Source: Micrasema longulum
Taxonomy: Eukaryota > Arthropoda > Insecta > Trichoptera > Brachycentridae
Reading direction: 5' to 3'
Length of the DNA stretch: 64,000 bases
NCBI GenBank assembly: GCA_022494885.1
Contig: JAGVSM010004917.1
Coordinates: 1-64,000, forward strand
Below are positions 1-9,800 of the stretch, in pieces; position 1 is the first letter of the stretch; each line of letters starts with the position of its first letter. A program made the translations under genes and the position numbers. The notes below the pieces were generated by a model. It did not search any database. It had not been told where the DNA came from and saw only the letters and a list, made by a program, of their open reading frames with translations.

Positions 1-326
1 TATCGACAAAATTAAGAAAGGTCTTTGCGATGGTTCGGTCATGTGGAGCGAATGAATGATGAAAGAACGGCTAAAAAGATTTATGATGCGAATGTGTCTG
101 GTTGTAGAAGTCGAGGAAGGCTGAGAAAGACATGGCATGATCAAGTACAACAAATTCTTGAAAGTGGTCATGTGAAAAGTCGGAATAATCGACGTGCGTG
201 CATGAGAAGATGTATGAATGTGAAGGAAGCAAAGGAAGTGTGCCAGGACAGAGTGGTGTGGCATTCTATCCTCTCTGCCTACCCCTCCGGGGAAATGGCG
301 TGATGGTTAGTTAGTTAGTTAGTTTA
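1..326 (+). mobile_element. RTE-like LINE, C-terminus and 3' end
   Basis: The frame at 25-303 reads LRWFGHVERMNDER, GRSRGRLRKTW-like and RACMRRCMNVKEA, then DRVVWHSILSAYPSG to a stop: the characteristic C-terminus of RTE-type endonuclease/reverse transcriptases. The 3' end runs directly into (TTAG)4 at 304-323, a short-repeat tail typical of RTE elements. The 5' part lies outside the window. Confidence 0.8.
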
Positions 327-779
327 GGTCTCTGTATAAATAGAACGCCCCAAATACGTCACTATTCGATTAAATTATTACCGTCCATTGTGACTGTTTA
401 AATCTTGACGTCACAGCTGTGGAAGTTAATCATGTCGCGTTTTTGGGGAAGCGTGGTTTAAAAATTTTCATATTATTAATATTTAAAGCATTAACATTTT
501 GGTCAAACGTTTTACTAAATGTTATTAAATATTTGTATGTAAACACTTCTCGGCTTTTCTATGTCTACCGGTTTCTAGGCGTACCCGTCTCTTAGTCAGG
601 AAAACTAATCTAATCAAATGACCTAATCAGTGCGTGTAAGGGTCGCTTATTAAAATGCATGTCATGTTGGTGTGATATCAGCGTAAAAGCCATAAGTTCA
701 TGTATTTATAAACTTTCAATTAATTCAAAATGTAATAACAAAATAAGAATATGGTTTTCCACTGCAATATTTTATGATT
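327..779. other. No gene recognised
   Basis: AT-rich sequence between two LINE remnants. It was inspected for the missing first exon of gene 1 (signal peptide plus phase 1 donor) and none was seen. Confidence 0.5.
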
Positions 780-1560
780 TTGTGCATTTATATTTTAAGT
801 CATTTATATGTTAAGTAAATCTAAAAAAAAATGTTACAAAGTAGATGCTTACATAAATAATGAACGACTAACTGAAATTGAACATGTTAAATACTTAGGA
901 CTAACAATAGACAGACAATTGACATGGACAATTCATATCAACAATTTAATTAGCAAAGTGGCAACTTTATCAAGTCTATTTTTTAAAATCAAAAACTTTG
1001 TTACAATAAGGGAAAAAAATTTAATGTATGAAGCATATGTAAAAACTAAAATATGTTATATGCAACTACTATGGGGAACAGGATATCAAAATGACATAAA
1101 CAGACTACAAAGACAGCAAAATAAAATATTAAAGTTAGTATATGACCTTCCCTATCTAACAGCAACTAAAGACCTTTTTGAACAAACTAAACAATTAAAC
1201 GCAACTGAACTCTTTAAACTAGAATCTTTAAAATTTATTCATAAATTAGCCACTGATGTAATTGTAGACGAAGAATTAAAACTTAAAAAAAATTGTAGTA
1301 AACATGAACACAATACGAGAATATCAGAAAAATATCATATACAATCTTTTTAAACGAGAAAAGGACAATCGAGACTTATAAACCATGGACTGAAATTATA
1401 CAATAAACTACCAGACAAAACTAAACAAAAGACTCAGGCAACCTTTACAAAAGATGTTAAAAATATTATTATTAACAGTAGAGTGTGAATTTTAAAAGTG
1501 AAAACATTTTGTTAAATGTATGTAACCCGTAAGGGTTTATCAATAAAATTTAAATAAAAA
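780..1560 (+). mobile_element. Jockey/CR1-like LINE, RT C-terminus and 3' end
   Basis: An open stretch of 181 codons from 808 reads EIEHVKYLGLTIDRQLTW, LYEAYVKTKICYMQLLWG and INRLQRQQNKILKLVY, the post-catalytic half of non-LTR reverse transcriptases. It stops at 1351-1353 but similar coding continues (LINHGLKLYNKLPDK). The 3' end has a short hairpin (AACCCGTAAGGGTT near 1527), then an A-rich tail. A related copy is at 32975-33310. Confidence 0.75.
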
Positions 1561-1639
1561 AAGTACAATAAACAGAGACATTGAAGGAATGCGATGGATA
1601 GAGATGACATGCTGGCCTCTGTCGATCTATCCCGTTACA

Positions 1640-2110
1640 ACTATTAATCTGCATAAAGATTTTGTTCCTTGGAATTATTAAGTTAACTGTCTATGCGCAG
1701 CTGACAGAAAATCTTCCAGGAATTTATAATATACGCAAATGGCAATGCATTGAAGATGTTAGAATTTGTTCTGCGTACATCCAGTATAATAATACAAATG
1801 CCAAAATACCCGCATACTGAGAACTCTTTACAACTCCTTGGTGCGAAGTAGACTCGAGAGTGGCTCGATGATTTGGGGGCCACATGAACTGAAGTACTCT
1901 CTAATGATAGAGAAAATCCAAAATAAGTTTCTGGAATATCTCTGCATGAGAGAGTGCGGGTATTATCCTTGGCTTTACCCGATCGAGTTTCTCCGGGGTA
2001 TGCTTGGCTACAACCGGTTAGATACTAGAAGGAATGAGTATTTAACTACACATTTTTATCGATTCTTGCGCAGTATTTTATTTTATTTAATTTGGGAAAT
2101 CAACAGTTCT
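1640..2110 (+). mobile_element. LINE fossil upstream of gene 1 exon 2
   Basis: Degraded RT: ADRKS (former YADD region) near 1700, SRLESGSMIWGPHELKYSL near 1850 and LRGMLGY near 2000, with stops between. Homologous to 40970-41430 in intron 1 of gene 2, including the same apparent 5' end (ATTAATCTGC). Its C-terminal part resumes at 3045-3290 after an antisense insertion. Confidence 0.7.
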
Positions 2111-2389
2111 ACATACATATTTTTAGTAAACAAACAGATATAGTGTATAAACTCAGAACTAATAACACATTTCCACATAGTATATAAAGTTAGTTAAGAA
2201 AATATATTACATATAAAATAAATACATACAATTTATACATATAAAAATGTTATTTTCATGTACTCAATAATCAAAGATTTTTTAAATATTTATTTTAAGA
2301 ACAAGTAACTGTAAATTAGGCGGGATAAGGACAAAAATGCTTGAAGAGAGGATAAAGAGGGGAGGGGAGATGTACATATTTATTATTAT

Positions 2390-3010
2390 AATGTCTACTA
2401 AGTTATATAATACATTTTTAGTGTAAATTTTAAATCTGAGAGAGTGATATTTGTGTAATCTATATTTTTAAATTTTGTATTGTACATTGAAAAAGTCCTA
2501 CGTAAAAAAGCATTTTTAACGTACGATGTTTTACTTATTGGTACATGAAACAGGTGGTACTGTCTACAAATCCTGGCTGGCACGTGTATTCAGCTTTGTA
2601 CAGTCAACCATTCCTGTCATAATTTTGTAAAGCAGTAGTTGGTCCGCACACACTCTGCGGTATTGTAGAGAAATGATTCCATGGAAGGTGGAGGCAGTGA
2701 GAGTAGATACATAAGAAATACCGGTTTTGTATTTAAGGTACTTTTTTTTTTTTTTTAATATTTTCTCCTCTACTTATATATATGGCATACTGGGGATTCC
2801 ATATCCGAGAGGCGTATTCCAAATGGCTTCTGACAAATGTATAATATAATGAAATTAGGGCATTTGGATTATCAAAGTGTTTACTCATTCGAATTATGAA
2901 ACCTAACATGCTCAATGCTTTGGAGGTAATTTTATTGATATGCGATTCAAAAAGTAGTTTTGAGTCTAAAACAATCCCAAGATCTTTAATTTCGTGCTTT
3001 CTCATTAGTA
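2390..3010 (-). mobile_element. Antisense LINE fragment
   Basis: On the minus strand, 3005-2733 reads IKDLGIVLDSKLLFESHI, ALSMLGFIIR and VRSHLEYASRIWNPQY; 2583-2398 gives the C-terminal end (RTFSMYNTKF). It sits inside the older + strand fossil (1640-2110 and 3045-3290), so it is the later insertion. Confidence 0.7.
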
Positions 3011-3044
3011 CATTATTGTTTAGTTATGTATGATCGATAATTTT

Positions 3045-3290
3045 GAGATTACGATGAGCATTGGTTTTTACGTTCCTGGTAATTACCTAAGACAGCGTCA
3101 GAATAGATTGTTTCATATTCCTATATACAGAATTAACCTGCCTATGGTTATGCTTGTTGGAAGGGCTACCGCTATGCTGAACAACTTTACTCTGGATATT
3201 GATCTGTTCTTTGCATCCGGAGCAGGATTCTCCTACCACTTTGACATGATTCTCTTTCATCTATTTGTTTCTTTTTATAATATGTAGAAC
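3045..3290 (+). mobile_element. LINE fossil, C-terminal end
   Basis: Reads GFYVPGNYLRQRQNRLFHI and INLPMVMLVGRATAMLNNF. The same block (GLFVHDNYLRQRQHRLF, TNLPMVMLVGRA) precedes exon 2 of gene 2 at 41815-42081, and a minus copy lies at 53515-53670. Confidence 0.7.
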
Positions 3291-3646
3291 ATAAACACCT
3301 TTAACTATGCAATATTTCACAGTAGTTTCAATGCAACGCAAATCGTTCACAGTACCAAGTCTTTATAGACCTAGGCTCGGAGAGCGAGAACTATTCACGG
3401 GAACCCGTCACAATATATCTTCACAGGTCGCAGTGACGTCAGGAGCATGCATAGCACTAACCCCCACCACTTAGAATAAGAATAAGCAACGCGAATCGTG
3501 AATCTGAAAGTGTAGCGATGAGTTTACTGAACCGTTGCAATAACATAATATAAAGCCTTGTAAATGTTTTGGTTTTAAATTCTCTTTCCAGTTTTTTTCT
3601 CTGTTTTTGTTTTACTACCTTTTGAACTGTGTGTTGTATTTTCTAG

Positions 3647-3841
3647 AGCCTTTGACTCCAGAGTTGGGAGAGCTGCAGACGAAGTGGTCACACAGTGGAA
3701 AGTTTGAAGGAGACATTGTAATGACACCAGAACAAATTGAAGAACGCGTGCAGGACTTTGCTGGACTCAAAAATGCCGACACGAATCCCAGACGACTCTG
3801 GCCCAATAATATAGTATATTACGGCTTCACTTCAGCAATAA
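3647..3841 (+). CDS. Gene 1 exon 2 (propeptide and mature N-terminus)
   Basis: The acceptor TTTTCTAG precedes AGCCTTTGACTCC and the donor is GTGAGT at 3842. It encodes EPLTPELG, the FEGDI aspartate switch, a helix (TPEQIEERVQ) and RRLWPNNIVYYGF, which leads into the catalytic domain. The length (195 nt) and both phases equal those of exon 2 of the second gene. Confidence 0.9.
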
Positions 3842-6800
3842 GTGAGTCAAAATATTAAGTTATAATCAGCATAAAGATAAGTCATGATAAGGCATTGTTA
3901 TGTACATATTTCCTGAAGATATTAAAATCATTCCTTCTTCTTCATCACCTTTTAAGAGATCCTAAGATTGGTGTTACAGAAAACTAGTTGTTCTCCTGAG
4001 ATGATGAGGTCTAACTATTACTCCGTCTCTCGGGTGGTCTTCCAGGCGGACGTTGATCAGATGGGATTTCATCGGCTGCAGTGTGCACAAGTCTGTCTCT
4101 GCTCATTATGTCCACATGATCCCTCCAGTATCTTCGTCTGGATCTACCTCTAATTTTAGTATTACGGGTTCGGTCTCGGGGTGTTTTTCCAGTAATGGCC
4201 CTTAAGACTTCATCTCAGCAGTTCTGAGTAACCCTTTGGTACAAACAGTGTCAGCCCGCGCTTCCATAGCATACGTCATTTGAGTCTCACGCATTGTTTT
4301 ATTTACGCATATCCTTTTTTCTCCATATTACATTCCTCATACACCTGGACACAGTTGATGCTGTGTTGACCTGTTCTCGAACCCCAGTGTACTAATCCCT
4401 ATGACTTGAGATTTTTTCTTCTGGGTATCTAAAACTCACGACCTGTTCCACTGGCTTGTTGTCAATAGTCAGCCTACACCTTATAGGTTGTCTAAATACT
4501 ATGAGACTTTTTGTTTTGCTGATTGTAACGTATTATTACCTTGTTATGCTTTAACTAATAAACAATGTATATTTAAAATTAATTTTGAAAACAAAACACT
4601 GTTATAAAATCCAGACGCTTTGCGATGACACTCTATCTAACTATATGGATGTTTGTTTTAACAAAAACCACCGCCATATTGACATGTTTAGCTTTTGTGA
4701 TACTAGGTGGAACTTATACAGCATTTTTTGTAGGTTCTGAGTAGCCTCAGATTCAGATATTATAGCTGCGCTTTTGCATAGCATATCATATTGATTGTTT
4801 GAATGCCCATTATGTAAACCAGTCTCAAACCAGTCACTTCTTCTATTAATTTATTTATTATAAGATTAAACAGAAAAGAGCTCAGACTATCTATCTGTCT
4901 AATCCCATTACTTGTTGGAATTTATTTGGATAATTTATTACCAACTTTAATTTGAATTGCGTCATTCTGACAGTAGCGACATCTCTGTTGATTGTATTTT
5001 TAATTATATGCGAATAGTTGGGTAAATATCTAAGTTACAGTGATTGAAATTTAAAATTAAAATGTTTAATATTTCTTTAGAAATAAATGCAGGAACTTTC
5101 GAAAAAATGCTTTTTCTGTCGTGCTTCGTGCGCCTGCTAAAGACTCTATTTCAAAAAATGCATTTATAATCCCAGCTAAAATAACTTATCTCTAAATGAA
5201 TTAAAAACTTACAATGCATCAGTTTTCACGTACCAGGTCATTCACGGTTGATAGTTTGTTGACAGTTTACATAAAATCTACAAGTCGCAGACCTTACCTG
5301 GTAGAACATAGAGAAATTGACCACCAGCAGAGAGGCCTGGGATAATTTTTTTGGACATCATAATTTGTTCCATCTAGAAAGCGGTTAGGTGTAATAAACT
5401 CAAAATTTGACTATAATAATTGTTCATGTTGTATTTTTATCTTCAGCAGGAGATTAGTGAGTTTTTGATAAATAAATTATTTAATAATTGTCTTTTAAGG
5501 TTCTGTTGAAATAGCCGATATTGAAAAAGCAATCGCTGCCATTAGCAAAGTGACTTGCTTGACATTCAAAAGGAGCACATCTTCAACTCCAAACTACATA
5601 AGATTTGAGGTAAACTATTTTGTACAACTTTGGTAAATAACCATTACATTTTAAATACATTCTTATTTACGGATGCAAATCTCTTTAGGGCGCAAAACAG
5701 CAAAATACTGAGTTTTGGAAGAGGTGTCTTTTTAAAGAACAATATTGGGTGTGCGGTAGTTTGTCTTTGTAAGAAATGAAGTAAACGTCCCCTCTCAACA
5801 CAGGAACTTTTAGTCCCATGGAGTTCGGACTTATGTCTCAAATAATGTACCATAAACTTATGTATGTAAATAAATAAATAAACGGACGCAGCAAACTCCG
5901 GTGACAACTTTGTTTGTTACGGTTGTTTGTTAATGACATTGTGTCGATATTTGAGAAAGTAGACATTCTTCTCTTTGCCGACGATCTTAAAATTTCAAAA
6001 ACTGTTACCTCTGATACCGATTGTGGAGTTCTTCAGTCTAATTTGGTAAGGCTGTACAACTGGCGCCAGAAAAATGAACTTTATTTAAATGTCGACAAGT
6101 GTTGTGTAATATCATTTACAAGAAGTAAAAAACCCATAATATTCGATTACAACATTAATAATATCAATCTAGGAAGAGTTACACAAATAAAGGATTTGGG
6201 GATAGTTTTTGACGAAAAATTGACATTTATTCCTCACATTGATACCATCACTAATAAGGCAATGAAATGTCTTGGATATTTGCAGCAAACTGTAAAGGAT
6301 TTTAATTCCATCACTACCCTCAAAGTGCTATTTACTGCCTTGGTTAGAAGTAATTTAGAATTCAATTCAACAATTTGGTCACCTTATTACAATGTTCATA
6401 TTTTAAAGTTAGAAATAGTACAACGTAAATTCCTTAGATTCATCAATTACAAACTTAATATACCCGCTGAAAATATTGATTATGATAATTTATTATCTAC
6501 ACTAAATATGTCAACTCTATTTAAAAGAAGAATTATAAATGACTTATTAAATTTATATAAAATAGCAAATGGCGTATTGGACGTCCCGGAATTAACTAGT
6601 GTTATCAGCTTGAAAGTACCTCTTCGAAATACTCGGCAGCTAACGTTATTTTTTGAATCTCCTGGCAGTCACAATTATTATTAAAATTCACCAATACCTA
6701 GACTACACCGGCTAGGTAACGAGTATGGTGAAGTTGATATATTTTGTCTGTCTTTATATAAATATAGGTTAAGTATTCTAAAGGTTATAAATTAATTTAT

Positions 6801-9800
6801 GTAAAATTTCTTAATATTTTTCATTATTTACTATTTCTTTTTCTCATGTATCTCTTTAATAATGTATAAACTTTTATGTATGTATATGTATGTATATGTA
6901 TGCGTGTATGTTTTCATATGTAATTTTTTTAAATATTTTTCTATGTACCATATATCTATGTTGGTACATTTCCTGATTTTTACTTATTATTGTATCTTTT
7001 AGCTTTTCTTATGTTATCTTTTATTTTAACCAAATTTACATACTCATGTTTCACTGCTGCACTTAAATGTAATTTCTAAAATACGTAAAAGCCCATTGGG
7101 CGTGTAAATCAATAAATAAATAAATAAACTGTTTTATTTTTTTTTAAAGCATCAAATACATAATATATATCAACAAATAGCGATAAATCCCATGTTCATC
7201 TGTTTTCATTTCACACTGTGTAAGTGGCGAAAATATCTACGAAATGCCGGAAGATCTACTCATGAAATTAACATGATAAACCATATTATTCAGACAATAA
7301 CGAATCAAACCCTTCATGTCTGAGAATGAAAATTGAACGTAGTTATGCAAAAAGCAGCCAGCTACAGAAAAGTGAAACTGAGGTAATAGCACTTTTATGA
7401 AAAGAGTGAATAATCGAATCTACATGAACATTTTTTACTTTGACAAATGATAAAAAATAAAACATACGTTCATTTTCTTATTATAAAAAAGAATTTAAGT
7501 ACATGTATCTATTGGCCCATTTCAATAATTTTTAAAGTGTTTTGTATTTGTGTATGCATATATGTTTATGTGTGTATATGCATATATTTATATATATGTA
7601 TGTATGTATATGTATGTATGTTTTCTGTGTATATTTTATTTTTTTTGCATTACTTTATATTTTCTTACTCTTTCTTCCCTATTTTCTCATCCCACATCCT
7701 TTCTCTCTTAGCGAACTCTACATTTTGTTTTTTTCCATTTTTGTTCCTATGTGAAACTTGTTTTTGGTTTTGTTGTTTGTTGTTATTCTGTTTACCTATA
7801 TTGTTTGTGAAAAAAATTAAATACTTATGTGTTGATCCACTTTAAATTTTTTAATAGGACTAGCTTTCTAGAATCATTAATCTTTCTATCAGCATCTATA
7901 CCGTAAGATTTTCTTAGTGCTGTGGGTGCTTTCTGCAAATTAAGAAACGCAATTTTTGGGTATTTTCTGAAGGTGATTATTATAGTTTTTTGTACGAAAG
8001 CAGCCTGGCTGTTTTTCGCAAAACATTGAACCGAAAACACCTATTTTTTATTTTTTTTCGAAATTGAGGACTGGTTGCTTTCTGCATAACTACGTTTAAT
8101 TGATCTACGAATTTAAGTCGCTGGTACTGTTGTCATATGTTTATAAAATTTGTTCAAATAATTATGCGCAAAATATGGCTTTAGACGTAATTTCGTAGTT
8201 AGTTTCTTAAATCGAATAATTCGTCCAGGATCCATCAAATTGAAGAAAAAAATCTTTTATACTTTACGGCGCGTTCACTATAGTCCTTGACCTTTTAAAT
8301 AAATAGTCATCATTGAAGATATATACTTGCCAACGTCTCGTACTTTAAGCTGGCCGCACCGGCGGAATATAAGACGCAAATATTATATTTTTACTAATCG
8401 ATATTCAATCAAATGATCCGTCAACGTTCACCAACATCATTTAAATTCAAAATGAAACACAAGCTTTGTTTTATATCGGAAATAAATGTTATTACCGCAC
8501 TTGCTTAGCGCGCATTAAAACACATTGGGGAAAAAAAAGGAACTTCCTATAACAAAAACAATTGGCGAGCTTTGACAATGTTGGCTTACAAGAGGCGATA
8601 TATGTTATTTTTAATAAATTTACCCAAATTTGGGTTCCTCGGAAAACAAAAAAGGTAATCTATCTGATGTCTGCGGCGCGGCTCGACGACGTCCGTTCCG
8701 CTTGTGTGTTTTACCCTTAGATTATAGTAGAGGACCAGGGCGTTTATACTCCCTCGCATAGTAAAGAGACTCCCGGACGAAATAAATAATAGTGATATAA
8801 ATAAAAACAAAGTAAAATAGATTTTAAAAATCTTTTTCTTAAATTCTAAGTTTAGTGTGTAATTAAAAAAAAAAAAAATAGGGAAACCAAACAATTTAAA
8901 ACAGTGTCAAAAAAAGTGTTTGTTAATTATTTTTTATATATTTCGGTATAAAAAAAACTTGATTTACTTGTATTTTATTCTTTTAAACTTTTATTTTATT
9001 GATATATTTAAGATTTTTTTATATTTTTATGTAAACATTATTATATTGTGTTACCAAAATGTTTGAACAGAGAAATCCCTACAAAAAAACTGCTTTTGCA
9101 GTTTGGCGGGAATTGAAAAAATTGTTTAGAAGAATGCTTATGTGAAAAAAATTTCAATAAAAAAAAAATTCAAAAAATATACGTTTTACCAGAAATAATT
9201 ATATTTATTTTATTTTCTTTTATTCAGGAAACATACAGTACGGTTACATAGTTTTATATTTTACACAGTTAGACTTAACTCTAATGGATCAGTGAAGTTT
9301 CCATATTATACAATAATTATACTATGTAAGGTTATCAATGAAAGTACAAAAAAGGGAAGGAAAAAAAACATAGATAAAAGTTGTTTAAAAATTAAAATTA
9401 ACGTAAAAAAAGTTGTTTAAAAGTTTGTAGTTGGAAGAATTTTTTTTCTAAAAGTAATTAAAAGATAAGAATTAAAATGAAGAGTGAAAAATATGCTCAG
9501 ATATAAAAAAATTAAAAACATTTTCAAAAAGAAAAAACATAAATATACACATACCTATTTTATGGGATTCAAAGAAACGATGAGAAGAATCTTTAAATGA
9601 AATAATACAAGACAATAAATTTAAGTCAATTAAAAAAAACCTGTCAAATTAATGACACATTACAGTAAGAGCAGCAATATATAGATTGTATATACGATTG
9701 TATATATATTTAATAATTAAGTTACATTTATTAAAAATGTGGGCCATGATGAAATAATACGCTTTGAAAAATGTTTTCATGAGATTTATATTTCACTTAG

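Noticed and set aside
3607..3640. ATG 3607 as the true start of gene 1
   Set aside because: The hydrophobic run is the translated pyrimidine tract of the acceptor; exon 2 of gene 2 has the same acceptor and is joined to a real signal-peptide exon. Kept only as a possibility in the findings.
5644..5907. Minus-strand 87-codon frame
   Set aside because: No domain, no repeat partner, and it lies in intron 3 next to a LINE; treated as chance.
7447..7845. Open frames rich in Cys, Tyr and Phe
   Set aside because: They are translations of a TATG microsatellite and T-rich sequence inside a TIR element.
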